Origin: an uncultured Collinsella sp.
GTDB taxonomy: Bacteria; Actinomycetota; Coriobacteriia; Coriobacteriales; Coriobacteriaceae
Reading direction: 5' to 3'
DNA length: 64,000 nucleotides
NCBI GenBank assembly: GCA_902490405.1
Contig: CABUDS010000006.1
Coordinates: forward strand, 13,035 to 77,034
The notes under the pieces are model-generated. The model worked only from the letters and a program-made list of their open reading frames with translations. It ran no database searches and was not told where the DNA came from. The first letter of the stretch is position 1; every line of letters begins with the position of its first letter. Of the stretch, positions 53,793-62,103 are shown piece after piece. Position numbers and translations under genes: made by a program.

Positions 53793-54347
53793 TCAACTAC
53801 GGGGATCGTGACGAGCCGATACCGCCCGCATGCCCCCTTCGGAATAGGCGCTGAGCAGCTCCTGAGCGTGGGCAAACTCGGGCCCTCGCCTCCAACCGAG
53901 CAGGCGGTTGACCGCGAGATTTCCCTGGACGTTGTGGACGAAGAGCAGATAGGCGTCCTCGCGCGAAAGCCCAGTCTCCTCCATGATCGAGGGAACCATC
54001 TGCTCGGCGCCGCGCTCGACGACGCGCTGTGCCACCCGGGCGTACGCGTCGTCATCCGAGTAGAGCAGATAATAGTCATCGTTTGCCGGCGGACGCTGGC
54101 AGAGGGCACCCGCCTCCGTTCCCTCGAGCGGCGGCACCGCCGCCAAGGCCTCGTCGATAAGCGCGTCGAGCAGGGCGAACTTGTCCTCGTAGTGCAGATA
54201 GAACGTGCCACGGTTGATATCGGCGCGGCGGCAGATATCCGCTACCGTCATCTTCGCGAAGCCGACCTCGGCCAGCAGCGCGAAGAACGCCTCCCGTATG
54301 ACCGAGAGTGTATAGCGTCGGCGACGATCGATCTTCCCCGCTTCCAT
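53793..54347 (-). CDS. TetR family regulator (paralog 1)
   Basis: A 184-residue TetR protein. The HTH is at residues 10-55 (FFALLAEVGFAKMTVADICR, NRGTFYLHYEDK), and the C-terminal domain is of the TetR_C type seen in DhaS-like regulators. ATG 54347 follows GGAGG. It is divergent from the sirtuin-like gene at 54491 and highly similar to the TetR at 57078, including promoter sequence, so each probably regulates the adjoining sirtuin genes. Confidence 0.9.
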   Translation of the reverse strand: MEAGKIDRRRRYTLSVIREAFFALLAEVGFAKMTVADICRRADINRGTFYLHYEDKFALLDALIDEALAAVPPLEGTEAGALCQRPPANDDYYLLYSDDDAYARVAQRVVERGAEQMVPSIMEETGLSREDAYLLFVHNVQGNLAVNRLLGWRRGPEFAHAQELLSAYSEGGMRAVSARHDPRS

Positions 54348-54399
54348 TACCCCTCCAATTGCAACGCTCGACAATGCCCAGCAATCGTTCGTTTATCGA

Positions 54400-54490
54400 C
54401 GGCGCATCGAAGCTGTTCATTGCTCTCGCATAAATCAACATGGATACTTTTTATCAACACCTGTTCATAATAGCTGAAAGAAGGTATCCG
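54400..54490. promoter_or_regulatory. Divergent TetR/sirtuin promoter region, copy 1
   Basis: AAATCAACATGGATACTTTT, TATCAACACCTGTTCATAAT and AGCTGAAAG are nearly repeated at 57724-57772 upstream of the second copy. The conserved ACACCTGTT(C/T)AT(A/T)ATAGCTGAAAG block likely contains the operator and the -10 (CATAAT). Confidence 0.6.
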
Positions 54491-55456
54491 GTGACTCTGT
54501 ACGAGCAGCTCGTTATCGAGCTCACCAACCGATCGTTTTCCCTTCATGCCGCCTACCGCAGCGGCAGCACGCCCTATGAGCTGAGTGACCGCGAGCCCGA
54601 GCCCTACGACCAGCAAATCGAGGACTTCGCCCGTATGATCGAAGAAGCCGATTGCGTGCTGGTGGGCGGGGCCTCCGGGCTCTCCGCGGCGGGCGGCGGC
54701 GACTTCTACTACGAGGACAACGCGACCTATCGCAGGCATTTCGGCAAATTCGCCGAGCGTTACGGCTTCAGGGGCGCGTTTGAGGGGTCGACCTACCGCT
54801 GGCCCACCGCCGAGGCACGCTGGGGTTATCTTGCCACCTTCCTCGACACCACACTCAACGCCCCGCTGCGCCAGCCCTACAAGGACCTCGACGCCATTCT
54901 TGCCGAGAAGGACTTTTTCGTGCTCACCACCAACCAAGACACGCAGTTTGTGAAGATCTACCCCTGGGAGAAGGTGGCCGAGATTCAAGGCGACCACCGC
55001 TTTTTCCAGTGCTCCCGTTGCTGTACCGACGAGGTGTGGGATGCGGTCGAGCCGGTCTCCCGCATGGTAGAGGCCATGGGAGACGGCCTGGAGGTTCCGA
55101 CGGAACTCGTGCCACGCTGCCCGCACTGCGGGGCAGAGGCGTTCCCTTGGGTTCGCGGCTACGGCAACTTCCTGCAGGGCGAGCTCTACGAGGAGCAGTA
55201 CCGCAAGGTGTCCGACTGGCTCGACGCGCATGCGCGGCAGAGAATCCTTTTCCTTGAGCTGGGCGTGGGCCGCATGACGCCTGCGTTTATCCAGGAGCCG
55301 TTCTGGGCTCTCACGGCGCAATTGCCGCAGGCGAGCTACATCGGCGTAAACAACAAGACGCGCTTTCTGCCCCGTGCGATCGAGGACCGCGGTATGGCGA
55401 TCCGCGCCGACATCGCCGACGTGCTCGCCGGCGTACGCAAGACGCTGGGGAGGTAG
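54491..55456 (+). CDS. Class M sirtuin-like protein 1 (SirTM-like)
   Basis: A 321-residue Sir2-fold protein. The NAD loop is GGASGLSAAGG (from residue 59), then TTNQDTQF (146-153), Gln166 in EIQGD at the place of the catalytic His, and two zinc pairs (CSRC at 174-177, CPHC at 210-213). The ILFLELGVGRMTP segment is characteristic of class M sirtuins. In studied SirTMs the Gln correlates with mono-ADP-ribosylation of lipoylated GcvH-L. The classic TxNID is changed to TNQD. GTG 54491 is chosen from the ribosome site AGAAGG and by alignment with the truncated paralog at 57782. It leads a three-gene sirtuin operon. Confidence 0.85.
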   Translation: MTLYEQLVIELTNRSFSLHAAYRSGSTPYELSDREPEPYDQQIEDFARMIEEADCVLVGGASGLSAAGGGDFYYEDNATYRRHFGKFAERYGFRGAFEGSTYRWPTAEARWGYLATFLDTTLNAPLRQPYKDLDAILAEKDFFVLTTNQDTQFVKIYPWEKVAEIQGDHRFFQCSRCCTDEVWDAVEPVSRMVEAMGDGLEVPTELVPRCPHCGAEAFPWVRGYGNFLQGELYEEQYRKVSDWLDAHARQRILFLELGVGRMTPAFIQEPFWALTAQLPQASYIGVNNKTRFLPRAIEDRGMAIRADIADVLAGVRKTLGR

Positions 55457-55459
55457 CGC

Positions 55460-56158
55460 ATGAAGACGGCGAAAGCAGTTCGCATAGGCACGGCGCTTTC
55501 CGAGGCGGATCTTGTCATCATCGGCGCCAGCAACGGGCTGGACATGGCAGAGGGGCTCAACCTCTTCCGCGCCGACACCCACTTCCAGGAGGCGTACGGG
55601 GACCTCGCCCAGGCAGACGGCATTGGCTGCATACTGCAGGGGCTCGCTTCCCCAGATGCCAGCGTGCGACGCCGATGGGCCGAGCGGTTTCATCAAAAGG
55701 AATATCTCGAATATGAGCCCAGCCCGCTCATGAACGGGCTGCGGCGTCTTACGGAGCACGCCGACACCTTCGTGGTCACGTGCAACATCGATGGGCACTT
55801 CGTGCGCGCTGGGTTCGACGAGGACCGCGTGCTCGAGACTGAGGGGAGCACGCACACGTCGGTCGACGAGCGGCGCCTCGCCCATCCAGACGCCCTCGCC
55901 ATGGCACAGCTCGAGGAACTCGAGCGCCTTGTGCAAGCCCATCGCAACGGAAGGGTCGCCATCCTCGAACTTGGCGTGGGGGTGCGCAACGGCGTCATAA
56001 AGCGCATGCTCGCTCAGATCGCGAACGCCTGCGAGCACGTCACCTACATCGTGTTCAATTACAGCCAGGCCATGGCGCCCAACGCCTCGTGCGAGACGAT
56101 TCTCGTTGACGGCGATATGGCCCCGGCTTTCGAGGAGATCGCCCGATGCCATCCCTAG
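55460..56158 (+). CDS. Degenerate sirtuin-like protein 2 (no zinc site)
   Basis: A 232-residue Sir2-fold protein starting three bases after gene 1. It keeps IIGASNGLDMAEG (20-32), TCNIDGHFV (107-115) and VAILELGVGVRNG, but the zinc-binding module is deleted, and the catalytic position is Glu128 (LETEGS). The AGAS motif has Asn-Gly in place of the usual Ala-Ser/Gly-Leu. It may bind NAD or ADP-ribose without catalysis, or act as a scaffold for its neighbours. Its end overlaps gene 3 by 13 bases, so the operon is tightly coupled. Confidence 0.8.
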   Translation: MKTAKAVRIGTALSEADLVIIGASNGLDMAEGLNLFRADTHFQEAYGDLAQADGIGCILQGLASPDASVRRRWAERFHQKEYLEYEPSPLMNGLRRLTEHADTFVVTCNIDGHFVRAGFDEDRVLETEGSTHTSVDERRLAHPDALAMAQLEELERLVQAHRNGRVAILELGVGVRNGVIKRMLAQIANACEHVTYIVFNYSQAMAPNASCETILVDGDMAPAFEEIARCHP

Positions 56159-56994
56159 AAAGAGAAGCGATAAGGCTTCGAAGTCTCATCGACGATGCCG
56201 ACGCCATCATCGTCGGCATCGGCTCGGGCATGTCGAGCGCCGCCGGGTTCAACCATTACAACCGCGCAGGCATGACGCGCGCCGGAATGGAGGACTGGCA
56301 GCAGGCCTTTGGCTTCAAGAGCCTTTTCGACGGCTTCTACTACCTCTACCCCAGCCTCGAGCAGCAATGGGCATACTACGCGCGATACATCGATTTCATG
56401 CTGCGCGAGCCGGCCTCACAGCCCTATCTCGACCTGCGGTCCCTCATCGGCCATAAGGACTACTTCATCCTGAGCACCAATGTGGACACCCAAGTCGAGA
56501 AGACGTTTCCCGCCGAGAGAATCTGCAACTATCAGGGAAGCTTCGCGCACCTTCAGTGCAAGCAGCCATGCTGCGACGAGCTCTTCGAGGCGAGCCCCTA
56601 CGTCGAGCGCATGCTCGCGGGCATGGCGGGGTTCGAGATCCGCAGCGAGGATGTCCCCCGATGCCCGCACTGCGGCTGGCAGCTTGTACCGTGGGTGCGC
56701 GACGACACGTTTCTGCAGGGTGCGGCATGGCGCGAGAGCCTCGGACGATACGAGCGCTTCGTGCGCGAGCGCGGTAGTAGCCACGTGCTGTTGCTGGAGC
56801 TCGGCGTGGGCGAGATGACCCCCGGCATCATCACGCTCCCGTTCTGGAGCATGACCGCAAAGCTGCCGGATGCGCACCTGCTGAGCGTAAACATCTCGGG
56901 CGACTCGGCTCCGCTGCAGCTTGGAAGCAAGGCAGAGGCGATTCAGGCCGATTTGGGTGCCCTGCTCTCGGCGGCACAGGCAGGCGACGAGTAG
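56146..56994 (+). CDS. Class M sirtuin-like protein 3 (SirTM-like)
   Basis: A 282-residue Sir2-fold protein, the closest of the three to canonical SirTMs. GIGSGMSSAAG (24-34), STNVDTQ (110-116), Gln130 in NYQGS at the catalytic position, zinc Cys138/142 and Cys173/176, DDTFLQ, and LELGVGEMTPGIITLPFW are all visible. It probably ADP-ribosylates or removes acyl groups from an unknown partner; no lipoylated protein gene is in the window. Translation is coupled to gene 2 through a 13-base overlap. Confidence 0.88.
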   Translation: MPSLEREAIRLRSLIDDADAIIVGIGSGMSSAAGFNHYNRAGMTRAGMEDWQQAFGFKSLFDGFYYLYPSLEQQWAYYARYIDFMLREPASQPYLDLRSLIGHKDYFILSTNVDTQVEKTFPAERICNYQGSFAHLQCKQPCCDELFEASPYVERMLAGMAGFEIRSEDVPRCPHCGWQLVPWVRDDTFLQGAAWRESLGRYERFVRERGSSHVLLLELGVGEMTPGIITLPFWSMTAKLPDAHLLSVNISGDSAPLQLGSKAEAIQADLGALLSAAQAGDE

Positions 56995-57077
56995 CGCGGA
57001 GCGGTAGACGCGCAATGAGGTTTTAGCCGCGGCCTCCGAACGAGAGGGCTCGGAGGCTGGTATTCCTGAATCGCAGG

Positions 57078-57638
57078 TCACGATGGGTTATCGGAATCGC
57101 GAAGAGCGGATACCGCCAGTAAGCCCCCTTCGGAATAGGCGTTGAGCAGCTCCTGGGCATGGGCGAACTCGGGGCCTCGTCTCCAGCCGAGCAGGCGGTT
57201 GACGGCCAGATTGCCCTGGACGTTGTGGACGAAGAGCAGGAAGGCGTCTTCGCGTGAAAGCCCTGTTTTCTCCATGACCCAGGGAACCATCTGTTCCGCT
57301 CCGCGTTCTATGACGCGCTGGGCTACGCGAGCGTATGCGTCGCTGTCCGAATAAAGCAGGCGATAATCGTCATCTGCCGGCGGACGCTGGCAAAGCGTTG
57401 CCGATTCAACCCCCTCAAGCGGGGGAGCCGCTGCCAATGCCTCGTCGATAAGCGCATCGAGCAGCGCGTACTTATCCTCGTAATGCAGATAGAACGTTCC
57501 CCGGTTGATCTCGGCGCGGCGGCAGATGTCCGCCACCGTCATCTTCGCGAAGCCGACCTCGGCCAGCAGCGCGAAGAACGCCTCCTGTATGACCGAGAGG
57601 GTGTAGCGCCGCCGGTGGTCGATCTTGGTTTCTCCCAT
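57078..57638 (-). CDS. TetR family regulator (paralog 2)
   Basis: A 186-residue TetR protein almost the same as the one at 53793 over the HTH (VGFAKMTVADICRR, NRGTFYLHYEDKYALLDALI) and most of the C-terminal domain. ATG 57638 follows GGAGAGG. It is divergent from the truncated fourth sirtuin gene, mirroring the first copy. This indicates duplication of a TetR-sirtuin unit. Confidence 0.9.
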   Translation of the reverse strand: MGETKIDHRRRYTLSVIQEAFFALLAEVGFAKMTVADICRRAEINRGTFYLHYEDKYALLDALIDEALAAAPPLEGVESATLCQRPPADDDYRLLYSDSDAYARVAQRVIERGAEQMVPWVMEKTGLSREDAFLLFVHNVQGNLAVNRLLGWRRGPEFAHAQELLNAYSEGGLLAVSALRDSDNPS

Positions 57639-57699
57639 CGCCTCTCCAATCTGAGTCGTTTGACAATGTCCAGTAGCTGTTCGTTTATCGACAGGTGCA

Positions 57700-57781
57700 C
57701 GCGTTTGTTCATTGCCCCTGAGAAAATCAACAAGGATACTGTTTATAGACACCTGTTTATTATAGCTGAAAGGGAGTACGG
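57700..57781. promoter_or_regulatory. Divergent TetR/sirtuin promoter region, copy 2
   Basis: Near-copy of the 54400-54490 block. TATTAT at 57758-57763 is a good -10 for the plus strand, and AAAGGGAG precedes ATG 57782. Half-sites TTTATCGACAGGTG and GACACCTGTTTAT point at each other across about 50 bases. Confidence 0.6.
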
Positions 57782-57982
57782 ATGACCCTGTGCGAGAAAC
57801 TCGGCATCGGGCTTGTCAGCCGATCGTTTTCCCATCGGTCCGTCTATCGAAACGGCGGCACGTCATACGATTTGAGCGATTGCGAGCCTGCTGCTTGCAA
57901 GCAAGATATCGAGGCTTTTGCCCGCAAGGTGGAGGAGGCTGATTGCGTGTTTACGGGAGAGGCAGGTAGGCAGGCGTTATGA
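57782..57982 (+). pseudogene. Truncated fourth sirtuin-like gene
   Basis: Only 66 codons. The first 58 match the start of the sirtuin gene at 54491 (MTLCEKLGIGLVSRSF versus MTLYEQLVIELTNRSF), up to VEEADCV just before the NAD loop. After that the sequence changes to FTGEAGRQAL and stops. The break coincides with the start of the radical SAM pair, which begins at 57979, so insertion of that pair probably removed the rest. Confidence 0.85.
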
Positions 57983-58668
57983 GCATCTGCATCAAAAATC
58001 AGATTCAGAATATGAATATCGTCATCGGCTGCACGGTGGGGTGTCCATATTGCTATGCCCGTAACAATGTGAAACGTTGGCATATGATTGACGACTTCGC
58101 TGATCCTGCGTTCTTCCCGAGCAAGCTCAAGATGATGGAAAAGAAACGCCCGCAGAACTTTCTCCTTACCGGCATGAGCGATCTCTCCGGGTGGAAGCTG
58201 GAATGGCGAGACGAGGTATTTGCAAAGATCCATGAGAATCCACAGCATCAGTTCCTGTTCCTGACCAAGAGACCCGATTTGCTGGATTTAGATACCGACC
58301 TGGAAAACGCATGGTTCGGCGTTACGGTGACGAGGAAAGCGGAGCTGTGGCGTATCGACGCCCTTCGGAAAAACGTCAAAGCAAATCACTTCTTCGTTAC
58401 TTTTGAGCCGCTATTCGACGATCCCGGTACGGTCGACCTTTCCGGAATCAACTGGATCGTTGTCGGTACCATGACCGGGGCGCAGAGCAGGAAGGTTCAT
58501 ACGGAACCGGAGTGGGCATGGTCTTTGACGGACCAGGCGCACGCGCTTGGCATTCCAATGTTTATGAAGGAAGACCTCGTCTCTGTCATAGGGGACGAAA
58601 ACATGATTCAGGAATTGCCGGAAGAATTCGAAAGAGTGCTGGAGGTGCAGAGAACATGGCGGAAGTGA
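57979..58668 (+). CDS. Radical SAM mobile pair protein A
   Basis: A 229-residue radical SAM protein. The iron-sulfur motif CTVGCPYC (CxxxCxxC) near residue 18 is followed by the family's YARNNVKRW, DLSGWKLEWRDEVF, FLTKRPDLLDLD and WIVVGTMTGAQSRK. It belongs to the DUF5131/Gp37-Gp68-like group known as mobile pair A. Partner and substrate are unknown. Overlap with gene B is 13 bases. Codon use is visibly less GC-rich than in neighbours. The MarR-type regulator that usually goes with this pair is missing. Confidence 0.88.
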   Translation: MSICIKNQIQNMNIVIGCTVGCPYCYARNNVKRWHMIDDFADPAFFPSKLKMMEKKRPQNFLLTGMSDLSGWKLEWRDEVFAKIHENPQHQFLFLTKRPDLLDLDTDLENAWFGVTVTRKAELWRIDALRKNVKANHFFVTFEPLFDDPGTVDLSGINWIVVGTMTGAQSRKVHTEPEWAWSLTDQAHALGIPMFMKEDLVSVIGDENMIQELPEEFERVLEVQRTWRK

Positions 58669-59564
58669 TCGATGGAATCCTCATCAATGAGGTGGAAGCA
58701 AAGAACATCATGACCAAGTCCAGCCTGCCGGTAGGCGGCTACTCGGTCAATCCCTATGTAGGCTGCACGCATGCCTGTAAGTATTGCTATGCCTCCTTTA
58801 TGAAGCGCTTTACCGGACACAAGGAGGAATGGGGCACCTTTCTTGATGTGAAGCATTGGCCGGAAATCAAGAATCCGAAGAAATACGCTGGACAGCGGGT
58901 GGTTATCGGTTCTGTGACGGATGGCTACAATCCACAGGAGGAGCGATTCGGGAATACCAGGAAACTCCTGGAGCAGCTGATTGGCAGCGATGCAGATATT
59001 CTGATCTGCACAAAGTCCAATCTTGTGGTACGGGATATCGATCTGCTGAAGAGGCTTGGACGAGCGACCGTTTCATGGTCGATCAACACGCTGGATGAGA
59101 ACTTCAAGAACGATATGGACTCCGCGTCGAGCATCGAGCGTCGTATCGCTGCTATGAAGCAGGTGTATGACGAAGGTATCCGTACGGTCTGCTTCGTGTC
59201 CCCGGTATTTCCCGGCATCACGGATTTTGAGATGATTTTTGAGCGAGTAAAGGATCGGTGCGATTTGTTTTGGCTCGAAAATCTCAATCTTCGGGGTGGT
59301 TTCAAAAAAGCGATCCTGGATTATATCGCCGAGAAACATCCCAATCTCGTACCGCTTTACGATGAGATCTATAACAAGCGCAACCGTAGCTATTTTGAAG
59401 CGCTTGAAGTAAAAGCCGAGGAAATGGCCAAGAAGTACGATTGCCCCTTTGTGGACAACGAAATGCCTTATGGCAGAGTCCCCCAGGGGCATCCGGTGAT
59501 CGTGGACTACTTCTATCACGAGGAAGTCCGAGGGTCGGATAATAGCGGAAAAAGAAATCGTTAA
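58656..59564 (+). CDS. Radical SAM mobile pair protein B
   Basis: A 302-residue radical SAM protein. The cluster motif CTHACKYC (CxxxCxxC) follows GGYSVNPYVG; IGSVTDGYNPQEE, ICTKSNLVVRDIDLL and the TVSWSINTLDE strand are typical of SPL-like/mobile pair B proteins. ATG 58656 follows GGAGGT. The two genes travel together in many gut Firmicutes, which fits import by horizontal transfer here. The reaction is unknown. Confidence 0.88.
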   Translation: MAEVIDGILINEVEAKNIMTKSSLPVGGYSVNPYVGCTHACKYCYASFMKRFTGHKEEWGTFLDVKHWPEIKNPKKYAGQRVVIGSVTDGYNPQEERFGNTRKLLEQLIGSDADILICTKSNLVVRDIDLLKRLGRATVSWSINTLDENFKNDMDSASSIERRIAAMKQVYDEGIRTVCFVSPVFPGITDFEMIFERVKDRCDLFWLENLNLRGGFKKAILDYIAEKHPNLVPLYDEIYNKRNRSYFEALEVKAEEMAKKYDCPFVDNEMPYGRVPQGHPVIVDYFYHEEVRGSDNSGKRNR

Positions 59565-59580
59565 ACGGAAACCGACGACG

Positions 59581-59663
59581 ATTCGCCCGAGCGATTAGCG
59601 TCCACGCGTGGCTTCTGCCGATTGGCGCAACGGGCGACGGATTAAGGGATCGTTCGGGCGGAT
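59581..59663. repeat. Imperfect inverted repeat downstream of radical SAM pair
   Basis: ATTCGCCCGAGCGAT (59581-59595) and ATCGTTCGGGCGGAT (59649-59663), two mismatches. It could be the right edge of the inserted unit or a weak transcript-end structure. Confidence 0.45.
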
Positions 59664-59794
59664 GATCCCGCTGCAGTACAGGCGGTCGCTCAATTTGGCG
59701 GCATGAGCGTTTTCGCACGGAAAACCAGTATCCCCTGTGCCGAGTTTAAACGTAGCGAATACAATGGGCACTGAGCATCAATCGAAAGTGGTCG

Positions 59795-60355
59795 ATGGAG
59801 ATGGATATGCAACTGGCAACCGAGCGGCTGATACTGCGCCCGTGGGCCGAAACGGACGCAGAGGACCTGTACAGATACGCGAAGGACGACAGGGTGGGGC
59901 CGATTGCCGGCTGGCCGCCTCACTCGAGCGTTGACGACAGCGCCGAAATCATCCGCACCGTGTTTTCCGCGCCGGAGACGTACGCCGTTTGCCTGAAGGA
60001 AGACAACAGGGCCATCGGAAGCATAGGGTTGATGATTGGCGCGCGGTCCGACAAGGAGATTCCGGACACTGAGGGAGAAATAGGCTACTGGATCGGTGTC
60101 CCGTTCTGGGGCAAGGGGCTGATACCGGAGGCGGTTCGAGAGCTCGTCCGCCATGGTTTCGAGGACTTGAAACTGGACAAAATCTGGTGCGGGTATTTCG
60201 ACGGGAACGAGAAATCGAAACGCGTTCAGGAAAAATGCGGCTTTGTTTGGCACCACACCCGCAAGGACGTCTGCTGCGAGCTGATGGGCGACATCCGTAC
60301 AGAACAGATCACTTGCCTGACGAGAAGTGATTGGCTGAGTCAGTCTAAAGCTTGA
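59795..60355 (+). CDS. GNAT family acetyltransferase, RimJ/RimL type
   Basis: A 186-residue protein with the RimJ/RimL-like start TERLILRPWAETDAEDLYRY, the acetyl-CoA region IGYWIGVPFWGKGLIPEAVR and NEKSKRVQEKCGFV. The group N-acetylates protein N-termini, polyamines or antibiotics; the substrate is not evident. Met codons at 59795, 59801 and 59807 are all possible starts. It is monocistronic and follows the radical SAM pair. Confidence 0.82.
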   Translation: MEMDMQLATERLILRPWAETDAEDLYRYAKDDRVGPIAGWPPHSSVDDSAEIIRTVFSAPETYAVCLKEDNRAIGSIGLMIGARSDKEIPDTEGEIGYWIGVPFWGKGLIPEAVRELVRHGFEDLKLDKIWCGYFDGNEKSKRVQEKCGFVWHHTRKDVCCELMGDIRTEQITCLTRSDWLSQSKA

Positions 60356-60384
60356 TATGCAACATGGGTTCTGCGAGCAGCTCG

Positions 60385-60470
60385 CAAACCCCAGGTCGCA
60401 AGTCTTCGTCAGCGGTGAGCAAAGTGAGTGGTCTCAGGTGGCTTGCCTATGGGCTGGCGCGCAGGCTGGG
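60385..60470. repeat. About 85-bp imperfect direct repeat (copy 1)
   Basis: The block containing GAGCAAAGTGAGTGGTCTCA and GGTGGCTTGCCTATGGGCTG recurs with changes at 62104-62190. No coding frame is evident. It may be the trace of an older duplication or mobile element. Confidence 0.65.
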
Positions 60471-60648
60471 GCTTCGCCATTGGAGCGATCGTTTCATGTA
60501 CTAGCCTTTTCGCACAGCCCATGATTTAAAAATAATTGGTTTTCCGCAAGCAAGGCTTCCAAGTGCCAGGGACGTTTTCCCCGGCTTTTTCTTATCCAGT
60601 TGAGCGCACTTGCCGTCCAGGTCGTCAGATAACGAAGGCAAGCAGCAT

Positions 60649-60702
60649 AGTCATTGGGATCGTTCTTAAATGACTAGTCGTTAAAGAACGTCCCCGACCA
60701 CT
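60649..60702. repeat. Palindromic repeat, family 2 (copy 3)
   Basis: AGTCATTGGGATCGTTCTTAA ... TTAAAGAACGTCCCCGACCACT with centre GACTAGTC. Arms have several mismatches. The stop of the GyrI-like pseudogene overlaps its end. Confidence 0.82.
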
Positions 60703-61045
60703 AACTATCGCAAGTGACGAAATCGGGCAGGCGGATGCACGAGATAAAGTTGAAGTCGTCTTTCCTCGTGTAATCGATCTCGCCATCGGCGCGGTCTTGC
60801 CACCAGAAGCCCTCGAGCGGCGGCACGACGAAGTCGAAATAGCCTTCGATTTCCCGCAGGCCCTTCTTCGACCTCTTGATGGCATAGGCAACGCCGTAGA
60901 GCAGCGGCAACGCGCTCTGCTACGCGCCGCCTTCGGCATTGGGATCGCCCTTGCCCCGCACGGCAACGTAGCTCATAGACGGAACGATCAGAATGCTCGG
61001 CTTGTCAGGCGGTTTGCCCGCGATGTTGTAGCGCACCGTAGACGC
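60701..61045 (-). pseudogene. GyrI-like domain protein, interrupted by in-frame stop
   Basis: On the minus strand the frame reads KPPDKPSILIVPSMSYVAVR, GKGDPNAEGGA, then TAG (60920-60922), then QSALPLLYGVAYAIKRSKKG and YFDFVVPPLEGFWWQ. This is a GyrI-like (SOUL-type small-molecule-binding) protein, where the stop replaces the Tyr in GGAYQ. The 5' end is also lost near 61045. It may have been an effector-binding regulator. Confidence 0.75.
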
Positions 61046-61936
61046 TGATGGAGATGGCTGCGCGCAGGCACGAGTGCGCCGCCGCACCTCATGGCCTGTT
61101 TCTCGGGTATTTGGGGCGCGCGGCGTTCAAAAATGCGGAGCGACTCCGCATGGCTCGAGACTGAGCCGAGGTGCCCTACTTCTCGCCCTCCAGCAGCCCC
61201 ACGATACGGTCGATGTCGACGGCAAAGCGAGGCCTTCCCTCGCGCTCGTAGCGATCGAGGTATGCCTGGCACTCGGAGACAATGCGCTTGGTGTTGCCGT
61301 CGATGATGTGCTGGAGCGTCTCGTAGTAGGCCGAGCCCTCGGTCCTGAAGCGGCGCTGCCCCTACAGGTGAGCGATACTCTACGCCTTGCGGCACCCCGT
61401 CGCCCACGGAGGTTAAACGTGCACGTAAGCCGTACTCTGAAAGCCGCGGCTTCCGGCAAGTAGTTTTTACCACGAAAACTCGCCTTAGATGCGTGTAGCT
61501 CTCAAAATAACACTCGCCGAGCCGTTACTTAACCGCCGACCTCGCTTGATGCAGAGGACATTGGGGCAACGATAATGCGGATGAGTGCCGTGGATTCAAG
61601 TGGGCCTCGTGCCGTCCTTTCTGCGTTCATGCGCCCGTCTTCATTGCCTGAACTAAATTCCCCAAATAGAGCGTTATGGAGCGCATCGCGGCGTTACATG
61701 AAGAAGCCCCAGATAGCCAATTCTACCTGGGGCTTCATTGCTATTCACTACCTTTTGTGACGTGCCGTTTTAGACCCTCGGCTACTCCCACTCGATGGCG
61801 TCGGTTCTGCCGTCCCGTCATTCCAGTTACACCCAGTTTTCGGCATCGACACGGAACGCGTGCCGCCGAATGACGCGATGTCGCGTTTCGTCGGCTTCGG
61901 GGACAAAAGTTGGGACAACCTCAAAAAACTTTTTTC

Positions 61937-61964
61937 AAACTCAGGGCTTTGAGTTTTTATTTTT
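61937..61964 (+). terminator. Rho-independent terminator in degraded region
   Basis: AAACTCA(GGGCT)TGAGTTT followed by TTATTTTT. No intact gene precedes it on the plus strand, so it belonged to a lost gene. Confidence 0.55.
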
Positions 61965-62103
61965 GTCCCAAGGGGCACGGAGAGCCGCCTTTGGAGGCTC
62001 GATATCGCCGAAAACGCCCGTTTTGAAACTCAACCGCCTTTGAGCCTGCAAGCCACCAGCTTCAACAGTAAGTGAGTCGACGCGGGTGGCTTACGAGCCG
62101 TTC

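Noticed and set aside
43311..61795. An 18-kb genomic island bounded by the guaA 3' end and its copy
   Set aside because: The interval contains the topoisomerase pair and other ordinary genes and lies upstream of guaA, whereas islands at this site lie downstream of it. No integrase was seen.
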